From Prevotella heparinolytica (GTDB lineage Bacteria > Bacteroidota > Bacteroidia > Bacteroidales > Bacteroidaceae): a DNA stretch of 64,000 nt. The position numbers were made by a program, and so were the translations under genes. Positions within the stretch are counted from its first letter, which is position 1. The number at the start of each line of letters is the position of its first letter. The stretch covers positions 1-64,000 of the forward strand of contig NZ_SLXB01000022.1 in NCBI RefSeq assembly GCF_004342845.1. The letters are read 5' to 3'. This document shows, piece after piece, positions 43,680 through 52,073 of the stretch. The notes under the pieces were generated by a model. The model saw only the letters and a list, made by a program, of their open reading frames with translations. It searched no databases and was not told the DNA's origin.

Positions 43680-44831
43680 ATGAAGAAAATTTTTTTTATG
43701 ACACTTGTTGCTGTTGCGATGAGTGCATGTAATTCCGATTCGAAATTCAAAGTGGAAGGCGAGGTCACCGGTGCCGATGGGAAAATGCTGTATCTGGAAG
43801 CTTCGGCTTTGGAGGGTATTGTACCTTTGGATTCGGTGAAGCTGAAAGGCGATGGCTCTTTTTCTTTCAAACAAGCGCGTCCGGCGTCTCCGGAATTTTA
43901 TCGTTTGAGGGTGGAAGATAAAGTTATTAATTTTTCGGTCGACTCTACAGAGACTGTGTCGGTGAAAGCTCCCTTTGCCGATTTTGCCACAGCTTATACG
44001 GTAGAAGGCTCACCCAATAGCTCCAAGATAAAAGATTTGACGTTGAAGCAGATGAAGCTTCAGAACGACGTGAACAGCTTGTTTCAATCCGTGCAAGCCC
44101 GGAAGATGGATGCCGATGTCTTTGAAGACAGTCTTGCGGCTTTGTTGAAAGATTATAAGGATAAAGTGAAGTTGAATTATATTTTCGCTGCTCCCAATAC
44201 GGCCGCTGCCTACTTTGCCTTGTTTCAGAAGTTGAATGATTATCTGATATTCGATCCCTTGAATAGCAAGGATGACATCAAATGCTTTGCGGCCGTGGCA
44301 ACCAGCCTGAATAATTTTTATCCGGAGGCCGACCGTTCCAAAAATCTTTATAACATTGTGATAAAGGGGATGAAGAACACACGTACCCCTAAGCAGAAAG
44401 TCATGGAAATATCCGAGGAGAATATCTCCGAAACCGGGCTCATCGATATTAGTCTGCGTGACATGAAAGGCAATGTGCGCAAACTGAGCGAGCTGAAAGG
44501 AAAAGCTGTGATTCTGGATTTTACGGTTTATCAAAGCGCTGTTTCTGCTACGCATAATTATATGCTGCGCAACCTGTATGATAAGTATGCATCTCAGGGA
44601 TTGGAGATTTATCAGGTTTCTTTGGATGCCGACGAGCATTATTGGAAAACAACGGCCGACAATCTGCCTTGGATTTGTGTGCGCGATGTCAATGGCATCT
44701 ACTCTACGGTGGCTGCTACGTATAACGTTCAAAATCTTCCCTCTGTCTTTCTTGTGAATAAAAACAATGAATTGAGCGCCCGTGGAGAGACGGTGAAAGA
44801 CTTGGAAGCAGCTGTAAAAGCTTTGCTGTAA
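43680..44831 (+). CDS. DUF4369/TlpA-like thioredoxin-fold lipoprotein lacking CxxC
   Basis: 383-aa envelope lipoprotein. The start is the ATG at 43680 because a signal peptide with lipobox begins there (VAVAMSACNSD). The N-terminal beta-rich domain resembles DUF4369 (KVEGEVTGADGKMLYLEAS), then a helical middle, then a thioredoxin-like C-terminus (GKAVILDFTVYQSAVSATHN, LEIYQVSLDADEHYW, LPSVFLVNKNNE). Where redox-active relatives have WCxxC, this one has YQSAVSA, so it cannot do thiol exchange. Probably a binding or structural member of the family. Confidence 0.82.
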   Translation: MKKIFFMTLVAVAMSACNSDSKFKVEGEVTGADGKMLYLEASALEGIVPLDSVKLKGDGSFSFKQARPASPEFYRLRVEDKVINFSVDSTETVSVKAPFADFATAYTVEGSPNSSKIKDLTLKQMKLQNDVNSLFQSVQARKMDADVFEDSLAALLKDYKDKVKLNYIFAAPNTAAAYFALFQKLNDYLIFDPLNSKDDIKCFAAVATSLNNFYPEADRSKNLYNIVIKGMKNTRTPKQKVMEISEENISETGLIDISLRDMKGNVRKLSELKGKAVILDFTVYQSAVSATHNYMLRNLYDKYASQGLEIYQVSLDADEHYWKTTADNLPWICVRDVNGIYSTVAATYNVQNLPSVFLVNKNNELSARGETVKDLEAAVKALL

Positions 44832-44883
44832 AATGGTATAAGTCAGTGGCTTGCTTTTTAATATGTTGCAAAACAGTCTTTTT

Positions 44884-44975
44884 TGCTTGACACGCATTGA
44901 TTAAAAGACTATCTTTGCCGAGAAATTTAGGAAGAGGGTTCCAGCATGCTGACCATGTTGGAATTCTTTTTTGTT
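44884..44975 (+). promoter_or_regulatory. greA promoter and leader attenuator-like hairpin
   Basis: The -7 box TATCTTTG at 44910-44917 has TTG at 44887-44889 (20-bp spacer), a near-consensus Bacteroides promoter. In the leader, TTCCAGCATG / CATGTTGGAA (44939-44963, loop CTGAC, one G-T pair) is followed at once by TTCTTTTTT. This is a terminator-like hairpin 45-55 bp before the greA ATG and may release a short leader RNA. Confidence 0.6.
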
Positions 44976-45017
44976 TATAGTACCATTAAAAACTAAAATA
45001 TTTAAGGAGGAAAACGT

Positions 45018-45482
45018 ATGGCTTACATGTCAGAAGAAGGCTACAATAAATTGCTTGCCGACTTGAAACATTTGGAGGCGGTGGAACGCCCGAAAATAGT
45101 AGCTGCTATCGCTGAGGCCCGTGACAAGGGAGACTTGTCCGAGAATGCGGAATATGATGCCGCAAAAGAAGCTCAGGGAATGCTTGAAATGAAAATCAAT
45201 AAGTTGAAGGCTGTGATTGCCGATGCCAAAATTATCGACGAATCGAAACTGAAGACGGATTCGGTACAGATTCTCAACAAGGTGGAGCTGAAGAACGTGA
45301 AGAACGGGATGAAAATGGTTTATACTATCGTTTCAGAAAGCGAGGCCAACCTGAAGGAAGGGAAAATTTCTGTGAACACGCCGATTGCACAAGGTTTGCT
45401 TGGTAAGAAGGTAGGTGATGTGGCTGAAATCAAGGTGCCGCAGGGCATGATTAATTTGGAAGTAGTAAACATCTCATTTTAA
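45018..45482 (+). CDS. greA: transcription elongation factor GreA
   Basis: 154 aa; binds RNA polymerase through the secondary channel and stimulates cleavage of backtracked RNA. N-terminal coiled coil with GDLSENAEYDAAKEAQGMLE, whose acidic tip residues are the catalytic DxxE-type pair. The C-terminal FKBP-like domain includes ISVNTPIAQGLLGKKVGDVAE. Good Shine-Dalgarno-like AAGGAGG before the ATG at 45018. The leader carries a hairpin with a U-tract (44939-44973). Confidence 0.96.
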   Translation: MAYMSEEGYNKLLADLKHLEAVERPKIVAAIAEARDKGDLSENAEYDAAKEAQGMLEMKINKLKAVIADAKIIDESKLKTDSVQILNKVELKNVKNGMKMVYTIVSESEANLKEGKISVNTPIAQGLLGKKVGDVAEIKVPQGMINLEVVNISF

Positions 45483-45532
45483 TAGAAAGGCAGGTCTGCG
45501 TGCGGGCTTGCCTTATTTTATACATTACAGTT

Positions 45533-45925
45533 ATGGCAACAATATTCAGCAGAATTATCGCAGGTGAAATTCCTTGCTACAAGATAGCGGAGGATGAACG
45601 GTTCTTTGCTTTTCTTGACATCAACCCGTTGGTGAAAGGGCACACTTTGGTTGTTCCCAAACAAGAAGTGGATTATATCTTCGATTTGTCCGACGAAGAT
45701 CTGGCGGCGATGCATGTTTTTGCCAAGAAAATGGCATTGGCCATTGGCAAAGCTTTTCCGTGCAAAAAAGTGGGTGAAGCGGTGTTGGGTCTTGAAGTGC
45801 CCCATGCGCACATACACTTGATACCGATGCAAAATGAGAAGGATATGCTTTTCTCCAATCCTAAGTTGAAACTGACAAATGAAGAGTTTATCGCAGTGGC
45901 AGAGGCTATACGTGCAGCACTCTGA
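45533..45925 (+). CDS. HIT family hydrolase
   Basis: 130-aa histidine-triad nucleotide-binding protein, probably a purine nucleoside phosphoramidase. The start ATG at 45533 gives MATIFSRIIAGEIPCYKI, the usual HIT beginning. FAFLDINPLVKGHTLVVPK and the triad VPHAHIHLIPM (HxHxH) are present. It lies 50 bp after greA on the same strand, probably co-transcribed, and ends before a strong hairpin. Confidence 0.94.
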   Translation: MATIFSRIIAGEIPCYKIAEDERFFAFLDINPLVKGHTLVVPKQEVDYIFDLSDEDLAAMHVFAKKMALAIGKAFPCKKVGEAVLGLEVPHAHIHLIPMQNEKDMLFSNPKLKLTNEEFIAVAEAIRAAL

Positions 45926-45952
45926 TAATTAATTTCCTCCCTAAATAAAAAA

Positions 45953-45987
45953 GCGGAAACCGGACGCAATCATTGTCCGGCTTCCGC
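45953..45987. terminator. bidirectional terminator between HIT gene and guanylyltransferase gene
   Basis: Stem GCGGAAACCGGAC / GTCCGGCTTCCGC with one mismatch, loop ~9 nt. On the plus strand it is followed by ATCTTTTATTTTG and preceded by AAAAAA, so it can end transcripts from both convergent genes. Confidence 0.8.
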
Positions 45988-46023
45988 ATCTTTTATTTTG
46001 TTCGGTATGTTTTTAATAAGAGC

Positions 46024-47109
46024 TTAAGTATAATCTTCTCCCATCTTGATCTGTGCGTCATTCACGTATTTGCGGATGGCGTGTTCTTCGTCTTTTTTGC
46101 AAATCAGCAACACATTGTCCGATTCGGCAATGAGATACCCCTCAAGCCCTTCGATCACTGCTAACTTATTGTTGGGCAATGCTACGATATTGTCCTTACT
46201 GTTATAAAATAAGGACTGACATTTTAAAGAGACGTTCCCGGTTTCATCTTTCGGGGATAAGTCGTATAATGATCCCCAAGTACCCAAATCGGACCATCCG
46301 AAATCACCTAACGAGACATAAACATTGTCGGCTTTTTCCATAACTCCGAAGTCAATGGAAATATTGGGGCAAGTCGGGAAGTTTTCGTCGATGAACTGCT
46401 TTTCCAGAGGGGTGCCGTAAACATCTTTACCGGGAGCCAGCTTTGCGGCCAATTCCGGCAACAATGTTTCACCTGCTTTGATGATGGAATTTACGTTCCA
46501 CATGAACAGTCCTGAATTCCAATAGAATTCACCGCTTTCTACAAAAACTTTTGCTAATTCCAGTTCCGGTTTTTCCGTAAAGGTTTTCACTTTATAGAAA
46601 TTGTTACCTGCCGGTTCGTCTATCTGTATGTAGCCATATCCGGTTTCGGGGCGATTGGGTTTGATGCCGAGTGTCAATAGCTTGTCCGATTCTGAAACAA
46701 ATCCCAGGCCATTCTCAATGGCTGTTAAGAACTCTCCTTCTTTTAAGATGAGATGATCCGAGGGGGCGACCACTATATTGGCATTCGGGTTCAAGGCGCG
46801 GATATGATAAGAGGCCCATGCGATGCAGGGAGCGGTATTTCTGCGTGTTGGCTCCAGTAATATTTGCTCAGGTTTGAGTTCCGGGAGTTGCTCTTTTACA
46901 AGGTCGGCATACAAATCATTTGTTACGATAAGTATGTTCTCTACAGGAATTACTTGTTTGAACCGGTCGAAAGTTTGTTGCAACAATGAACGTCCTGTGC
47001 CAAAGAAATCCAGGAACTGTTTAGGCATTGTTTTACGGCTGAATGGCCAGAAACGGCTGCCGATTCCTCCACCCATGATGACGCAGAAGTTGTCCTTATT
47101 GGTTATCAT
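46024..47109 (-). CDS. manC: mannose-1-phosphate guanylyltransferase
   Basis: 361-aa enzyme making GDP-mannose for glycan synthesis. Nucleotidyltransferase signature GGGIGSRFWPFSRKTMPKQF at the N-terminus, NIVVAPSDHLILKEG, FTEKPELELAKVFVESG, and FMWNVNSIIKAG. It has only the pyrophosphorylase domain and lacks the C-terminal isomerase half found in longer bifunctional ManC proteins, as is usual in Bacteroides. Monocistronic here. Confidence 0.92.
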   Translation of the reverse strand: MITNKDNFCVIMGGGIGSRFWPFSRKTMPKQFLDFFGTGRSLLQQTFDRFKQVIPVENILIVTNDLYADLVKEQLPELKPEQILLEPTRRNTAPCIAWASYHIRALNPNANIVVAPSDHLILKEGEFLTAIENGLGFVSESDKLLTLGIKPNRPETGYGYIQIDEPAGNNFYKVKTFTEKPELELAKVFVESGEFYWNSGLFMWNVNSIIKAGETLLPELAAKLAPGKDVYGTPLEKQFIDENFPTCPNISIDFGVMEKADNVYVSLGDFGWSDLGTWGSLYDLSPKDETGNVSLKCQSLFYNSKDNIVALPNNKLAVIEGLEGYLIAESDNVLLICKKDEEHAIRKYVNDAQIKMGEDYT

Positions 47110-47213
47110 ATTATTTGTTATTTTAAATTTCCGCTAATGTACTGTATATTTTACAAAGGAAGAATGATTCGTTTGTTTTTTCTCATTTTCTTTGTCTTTT
47201 TTCATGGAAAGTA

Positions 47214-47243
47214 TTGCAGGTTTAGAAAAAAACCGTATCTTTG
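47214..47243 (+). promoter_or_regulatory. promoter of tRNA-Leu
   Basis: TTG at 47214-47216 and TATCTTTG at 47236-47243, separated by 19 bp, match the Bacteroides -33/-7 pattern. Predicted start about 15 bp before the mature tRNA. Confidence 0.7.
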
Positions 47244-47267
47244 CAGCGCATTTCAGAAATGATGTAT

Positions 47268-47351
47268 GCCCAGATGGCGGAATCGGTAGACGCGCTGGTC
47301 TCAAACACCAGTGGATTCACTTCCATCCCGGTTCGACCCCGGGTCTGGGTA
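47268..47351 (+). tRNA. tRNA-Leu (anticodon CAA)
   Basis: 84 nt. Acceptor stem GCCCAGA / TCTGGGT (first pair G-T), discriminator A, no encoded CCA. Anticodon stem CTGGT / ACCAG with loop CTCAAAC gives CAA. A long variable arm (TGGATTCACTTCCA) fits a class II tRNA-Leu. T-stem CCCGG / CCGGG with TTCGACC. Decodes UUG. Confidence 0.95.
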
Positions 47352-47355
47352 CTAT

Positions 47356-47390
47356 AAAACCCTTGTAAATCGCTGATTTATAAGGGTTTT
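47356..47390 (+). terminator. terminator of tRNA-Leu
   Basis: Stem AAAACCCTTGTAAATC / GATTTATAAGGGTTTT (16 bp, one G-T pair), loop GCT, followed by a T-rich stretch (TACTTTTTC). Confidence 0.8.
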
Positions 47391-47504
47391 TACTTTTTCA
47401 ATGTGTACTAAAAGTGTACTTTGTAACAATACCATGAGAAAAGTGTACTTTCATAGTTTTCCAGTACTCAGTTTTATATTTAATTAACGACAACTTTTCC
47501 CTTT

Positions 47505-47668
47505 GTAACTATTCAGCGATAATGAACGTTGAATATCAAGAACTTATAAACGTAACATTGTGGCAAAAAGGCTCGAAATGACATTCTTTATTAGAATTTG
47601 TATGTATCTATTTATGTAACTTATTGATAATCAATAATAGTTTATACACCTTATCGCTGAATAGTTAC
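47505..47668. mobile_element. MITE-like inverted-repeat pair
   Basis: Perfect 18-bp inverted repeats GTAACTATTCAGCGATAA (47505-47522) and its complement (47651-47668) bound a 164-bp non-coding segment. The GTAA terminus recalls IS66-type ends, but I see no target duplication. It may be a MITE or two leftover IS ends. Confidence 0.5.
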
Positions 47669-47717
47669 TCTGCAAATTTTTCTTTTATTCTCATTCTTCA
47701 TGTTGTAATAGTTATTT

Positions 47718-47749
47718 TTTGTGTATTTCATGATCTTTTCTTATCTTTG
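47718..47749 (+). promoter_or_regulatory. dedicated promoter of the orphan 5S rRNA
   Basis: TTTG (47718-47721), 20-bp spacer, TATCTTTG (47742-47749): an almost perfect Bacteroides promoter. Predicted transcription start about 47757, at the first base of the 5S. Confidence 0.75.
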
Positions 47750-47757
47750 CAATTAAA

Positions 47758-47865
47758 TGGCAACTATAGCTATAGTGACACACCTCTTAAACCATTCCGA
47801 ACAGAGAAGTTAAGCCTATACACGCTGATGGTACTGCATGAATGTGGGAGAGTAAGACGTTGTCA
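47758..47865 (+). rRNA. orphan, divergent 5S rRNA
   Basis: 108 nt with the conserved 5S core CCATTCCGAACAGAGAAGTT, AAGCC, GATGGTACTGC and GTGGGAGAGTA. Helix I closes (TGGCAAC with GTTGTCA) and helix II (TATAG with CTATA) pairs in spite of unusual bases, which suggests compensatory change and a structured RNA. No 16S or 23S is nearby. It has its own promoter. A variant 5S gene or a captured copy on a mobile element are both possible. Confidence 0.75.
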
Positions 47866-48302
47866 GAGATTCCTATTTTATACTAATTTTAATTATTTAG
47901 CAATATGAAAATTAATGATGTATTTTAGAAGGGGTCTTCATGGATAAAGAAGACCCCAAGTAAGTTGTAGATTTGTATTCTGACCACTTTGATGTATATT
48001 GTACTTATGATAGGTGACTACCATAATTTTCAAAAGTGTCATAGTTAGTAGCAGGCTGAACTTATCCTATCTGACATTGTCAGCATAGAGATAACTCTCC
48101 GCGAATACAATTTAGGTAAAACCGAAGAATATAAAAAGAAGATGAAAAGGTAATTCTATTTCCTAACGAAGGAAAACGTGAAATAACCAGGATTTGGGAG
48201 AAGGAAACTACTCCCAAATCTTATTCTAGGTAATATTAAAAACTGCTATTAAGAATATTAATACTTATCTTTGCCGACTTCTTTTTTACATTGCAATGTA
48301 TA
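47866..48302. other. intergenic region with relics
   Basis: Contains a 9-bp hairpin GGGGTCTTC / GAAGACCCC (47931-47957). Also a short leftover frame at 48067-48153 (ITLREYNLGKTEEYKKK, ending at a stop) that looks like the tail of a decayed element gene. Nothing intact. Confidence 0.5.
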
Positions 48303-49253
48303 ATGTATGAAGTAACCGCAGAAACACCTCTAAGTATGGAAGACTTAGAACGAAAAAAGAAATTTGATAGATTACAGAAGTTGATGGACCGGTGTGTTTC
48401 ATCAGCTTATACCAATTATGTAGATAGCATCTATCGAAAGAAAGAGTTCCTCGAATTGAAGCAAGCAAAGTCTATGCTTCAACAAGAGTCTATGCGTAGA
48501 ACAGATGAATTATCTCGACTATATCTTTCATACCCTGCTATATCTTGTGTGGAGGCATACTATGAAGAAAAAGAATTATTATGGGAAAGTACCTTCTATG
48601 AATCTTTAACAAGAGAGGAAAAAGCGCAATGGATGGACTTCAATCCTTTAGACTTTGATTTTGCAAAGTACTCAGCAGAGCCAACTTTTTACAATGATAG
48701 ACTTCCATTATTTTCATTTTTGATTGAAGCGATTGTACTTGAGAAATGTGCTGTTTATCTTAAAAAAGAAATAGATTTCTTGATTATGGCAACTCCAATG
48801 GCACCTAACTCTATTGTCATCAACGAAATTCATACTCCTAAGGCTAACGAGCGAAAAGAAGAAAAGAAGGTTGTTGGTAAAGCTAATATTTTCCATTCTA
48901 CTCTTACTACCGAACAAATAGAAATCCTCACCAATTGTATCAACGAAGCACGAGTTTTTACCACATCAATCACTATACAAAACCTGACAAACTTCTTCAA
49001 TGGGAAGTTAGAAGGCGTATTAGTATCTAATAACAACCGCTTATTAGCTTATTTAATGTCGCAACTAAGCGCACGCAATTATATCACAAACGAATGGCAA
49101 TCAGTCATTGCTTCCCAACAGCTTGTTTTGGGTAAAGCAAAAGAAAAGCCATTAACCCGTACCGATCTTTCATCTGCCAACGACAGTGCCAGACCAGAGC
49201 CGAAAGGTTCAGAAATCATTGACAAATATATCAAACAACTGAAAAAAGGTTGA
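48303..49253 (+). CDS. mobile-element protein of unknown function
   Basis: 316 aa, not recognised. The start is the ATG at 48303. The N-terminal 120 residues are helical and charged. The middle has two hydrophobic-aromatic segments (FSFLIEAIVLEKCAVYLKK). The C-terminal half (STLTTEQIEILTNCINEARV, TIQNLTNFFNGKLEG, NNNRLLAYLMSQLSARNYI) reads like the partner-binding part of proteins at the start of Bacteroides mobilizable transposons. AT-rich codon use differs from the housekeeping genes. Followed by an HTH gene after 120 bp. Confidence 0.75.
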   Translation: MYEVTAETPLSMEDLERKKKFDRLQKLMDRCVSSAYTNYVDSIYRKKEFLELKQAKSMLQQESMRRTDELSRLYLSYPAISCVEAYYEEKELLWESTFYESLTREEKAQWMDFNPLDFDFAKYSAEPTFYNDRLPLFSFLIEAIVLEKCAVYLKKEIDFLIMATPMAPNSIVINEIHTPKANERKEEKKVVGKANIFHSTLTTEQIEILTNCINEARVFTTSITIQNLTNFFNGKLEGVLVSNNNRLLAYLMSQLSARNYITNEWQSVIASQQLVLGKAKEKPLTRTDLSSANDSARPEPKGSEIIDKYIKQLKKG

Positions 49254-49373
49254 GCAAAGGTTGAGATGTCAAACATCTATCAACCGTAACCTTTCTTTTC
49301 TTCCATAATTTTGCCCTCGTTAACAGCAACGAGGGTGCGCACCCTCTATCGTTTTACCTAACAAATAAAAAAT

Positions 49374-49667
49374 ATGGAAAAGACCATAGAGGAACGAGTT
49401 TATGAACTCGAACAACTTCTCTTTACAAACAAAAAAGTGCTTAGCTTTGATGAAGCAAGCAAGTTTCTCAATCTATCAAAGAGTTATCTCTACAAGCTCA
49501 CATCGGGCAATCTGATTCCTCATTATAAGCCACAAGGTAAGATGCTTTATTTTGAGAAAGCAGAACTCGAAGCATGGCTACGTCAGAATCCTATCAAGAC
49601 TTCTGCGCAAATAGCTCAAGAAGCACAGAGATATATCATGGGTAGCAAAACTTTAATGCAGAAGTAA
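49374..49667 (+). CDS. excisionase-like helix-turn-helix protein
   Basis: 97-aa MerR/AlpA-type HTH protein: LSFDEASKFLNLSKSYLYKL followed by TSGNLIPHYKPQGKMLYFEK (winged HTH as in DNA-binding excisionase family proteins) and a C-terminal helix. Such proteins control excision and replication genes in Bacteroides mobile elements. The helicase-like gene follows 4 bp later. Confidence 0.88.
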   Translation: MEKTIEERVYELEQLLFTNKKVLSFDEASKFLNLSKSYLYKLTSGNLIPHYKPQGKMLYFEKAELEAWLRQNPIKTSAQIAQEAQRYIMGSKTLMQK

Positions 49668-49671
49668 GGCT

Positions 49672-50862
49672 ATGGAAAACGAGAATTTCATTCGTGTTGG
49701 CACAACATTGTACAAGATTGTGAACCAACCTCGCGTTACAGGTGGTTTTGTTAAGAAGCGCATAGCATGGAATGTTGAAACACTCCGCCAAGACCATGGT
49801 AAGGATTTTCTGGCTACTGTTCCAAAGTACGATGGTTTCTGCACTGTTCCTAATCATGTCAACTACCAACAAGTGGTTGACAAGTTCCTCAATCTCTATG
49901 AACCGATAGGACACCAACCAAAAGAAGGAGAGTTCCCACACATTGAATCCCTGATAAGGCATATATTCGGAGAACAATACGAGTTGGGTATAGACTACTT
50001 GCAGTTGCTCTACCTCCAACCCGTGCAGAAACTCCCCATCCTCCTGATGGTGTCAGAAGAACGCAATACAGGCAAGAGCACGTTCCTTAATTTTCTCAAA
50101 GCCGTATTCCAGAACAACGTAACCTTCAATACCAACGAAGACTTCCGCAGTCAGTTCAATGCGGATTGGGCAGGTAAACTGCTTATTGTGGTGGACGAAG
50201 TATTGCTCAATCGTAGGGAAGATAGCGAGAGATTAAAAAACCTCAGCACAACACTTTCTTATAAGGTGGAAGCAAAGGGCAAAGACCGAGACGAAATCTC
50301 CTTCTTTGCCAAGTTCGTGCTGTGTTCCAATAACGAGTTACTCCCAGTCATCATCGACGTGGGAGAAACCCGATATTGGGTAAGGAAGATAGAACGTCTT
50401 AAAAGCGATGATACCGACTTTCTGCAAAAGCTGAAAGCCGAAATACCTGCCTTTCTCTATTTTCTGCAACACCGAACTCTGTCCACCCATAAGGAAAGCC
50501 GTATGTGGTTTGCGCCCAAACTGACCTTTACACCAGCCTTGCAGCGCATTATCCGCAGCAACCGTAATAAGATTGAGTTGGAAATGTCTGAACTCTGTTT
50601 GGAGGTTATGGATCAGATGGTTGTTACCGAGCTTTCATTCTGTATCAATGATATGGTATGTTTGCTGAACAACACAGGCTGCAAGGCTGATAAAAGCCAA
50701 GTCCGCAGAATTGTGCAAGATATATGGAAACTCACTCCTGCCTCCAACACGCTGACATATCTGACTTATCAGATGGATTACAACAGTTTGCGAAACTATT
50801 CGCCCATCAAACGGACAGGCAGGTACTATACCGTAACCAGAGAACAACTCACAAACATTTAA
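49672..50862 (+). CDS. superfamily 3 helicase / primase-helicase (DUF5906-like)
   Basis: 396-aa ATPase of the phage/plasmid replication type. Walker A is SEERNTGKSTFLNFL (about residues 125-139), Walker B LLIVVDEVLLN and motif C FVLCSNNELLPV, in the close spacing of SF3 helicases. A C-terminal winged-helix-like tail follows. It should act with the primase encoded at 51119 in replication of the excised element. Confidence 0.87.
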   Translation: MENENFIRVGTTLYKIVNQPRVTGGFVKKRIAWNVETLRQDHGKDFLATVPKYDGFCTVPNHVNYQQVVDKFLNLYEPIGHQPKEGEFPHIESLIRHIFGEQYELGIDYLQLLYLQPVQKLPILLMVSEERNTGKSTFLNFLKAVFQNNVTFNTNEDFRSQFNADWAGKLLIVVDEVLLNRREDSERLKNLSTTLSYKVEAKGKDRDEISFFAKFVLCSNNELLPVIIDVGETRYWVRKIERLKSDDTDFLQKLKAEIPAFLYFLQHRTLSTHKESRMWFAPKLTFTPALQRIIRSNRNKIELEMSELCLEVMDQMVVTELSFCINDMVCLLNNTGCKADKSQVRRIVQDIWKLTPASNTLTYLTYQMDYNSLRNYSPIKRTGRYYTVTREQLTNI

Positions 50863-50878
50863 TCATTATTTTGATGAA

Positions 50879-51043
50879 ATGATGAAAGGTATATATAACA
50901 GATTGATTGGCAATGCCTATTTAGTTCATCTTTCCACTCATCAGTATGAAAGAATGATGAAAGAAAAAGACGATACTGTCCAAAAGAGAAATACATATTT
51001 TTCTTTTGGTAAGCCCTGTGATGAAACCATGATGAGCAAGTAA
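50879..51043 (+). CDS. small protein (54 aa), unknown
   Basis: Open frame from ATG 50879 to TAA 51043 in the gap between the helicase and primase genes. Charged, with the C-terminal part KRNTYFSFGKPCDETMMSK. The coding direction, spacing (16 bp after the helicase stop) and codon use match its neighbours. No family recognised. Confidence 0.45.
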   Translation: MMKGIYNRLIGNAYLVHLSTHQYERMMKEKDDTVQKRNTYFSFGKPCDETMMSK

Positions 51044-51118
51044 TTTATTTGTTATGAAATGGTTATGTGCATTTTCATCAAATCATCAATTTTTCAAACC
51101 ATTCAACTTCACTCTAAT

Positions 51119-52039
51119 ATGAACATACAAGAAATTAAAACGATAAAGTTGCAGGATTTTCTTACGAGTCTGGGATATACTCCCACTAAGCAACAAGGCA
51201 ACAGGTTGTGGTACCTTTCCCCCTTTCGTCAGGAGAGCCATGCTTCATTCAAGGTAAACACCGAGCGTAACCAATGGTACGACTTCGGTATTGGCAAGGG
51301 TGGAAACATCATAGATTTGGCAGAGCAACTCTACAAATCCTCTGATGTGTCGTATCTCATTCATCAGATTGGGCACAATGTTCCAAGTATGGTTTCTGCA
51401 TCTCCTGGAGTTGTGAAGCCTAAACAGAGTTCTGCAACTTTTGAGAACTTGCAAGTACTTCCTTTGTCGCATCCAGCTTTGATTAGATACTTGCAGGACA
51501 GATGTATTGACATAGAAGTCGCCAAATCTGTTTGCAAGGAGGTACATTATGAGGTCAACAACAAACGTTATTTTGCTATTGGCTTTCCGAACTGTGGTGG
51601 TGGTTATGAGTTGCGCAATCCTTTCTTCAAGGGTTGCATTGCACCGAAAGACATCAGCCATTTCTATGCCGACGAGCCGAAGAAAGTATGTTTTCTTTTT
51701 GAGGGTTTTATGGACTTTCTGTCATTCATGACACTGAAAAGGAAAGAGAATCCACAGATTACAAGACTGCGGCAACAGGATTATTTGATACTCAATTCTG
51801 TAACGAATATTCATAAGACGATAGAGAGATTATCACGCTATGACAGCGTTCAATGTTTCTTGGATAATGACGGTGCAGGAAGAAATGCCTACCTGCGATT
51901 ATCGAAGAAATTAGGAAATTCAGTTACAGATGCTTCAAATTTATACAATGGTTTCAAGGACTTAAACGAGTATTTATGTGCTGAATTCAAGCATTCAGAG
52001 AAAGCTGAAAATAAGAAGACCAAAGGGATTAAGTTATGA
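51119..52039 (+). CDS. CHC2/Toprim primase
   Basis: 306-aa DnaG-type primase of mobile elements. The N-terminal zinc-ribbon-like region resembles CHC2 (LWYLSPFRQESHASFKVNTE, WYDFGIGKGGNIIDLAEQL), though the zinc ligands are largely absent. The Toprim domain has VCFLFEGFMDFLSFM (Glu) and VQCFLDNDGAGRNAY (DxDxxG-like). The start is the ATG at 51119. Together with the SF3 helicase it forms the element's replication module. Confidence 0.88.
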   Translation: MNIQEIKTIKLQDFLTSLGYTPTKQQGNRLWYLSPFRQESHASFKVNTERNQWYDFGIGKGGNIIDLAEQLYKSSDVSYLIHQIGHNVPSMVSASPGVVKPKQSSATFENLQVLPLSHPALIRYLQDRCIDIEVAKSVCKEVHYEVNNKRYFAIGFPNCGGGYELRNPFFKGCIAPKDISHFYADEPKKVCFLFEGFMDFLSFMTLKRKENPQITRLRQQDYLILNSVTNIHKTIERLSRYDSVQCFLDNDGAGRNAYLRLSKKLGNSVTDASNLYNGFKDLNEYLCAEFKHSEKAENKKTKGIKL

Positions 52040-52073
52040 TTGCAGGATTTGCTTTGCATAATCTGTTTTTCGG

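Noticed and set aside
47624..47908. 94-codon plus-strand frame
   Set aside because: It overlaps the 5S rRNA and its promoter and has no protein features.
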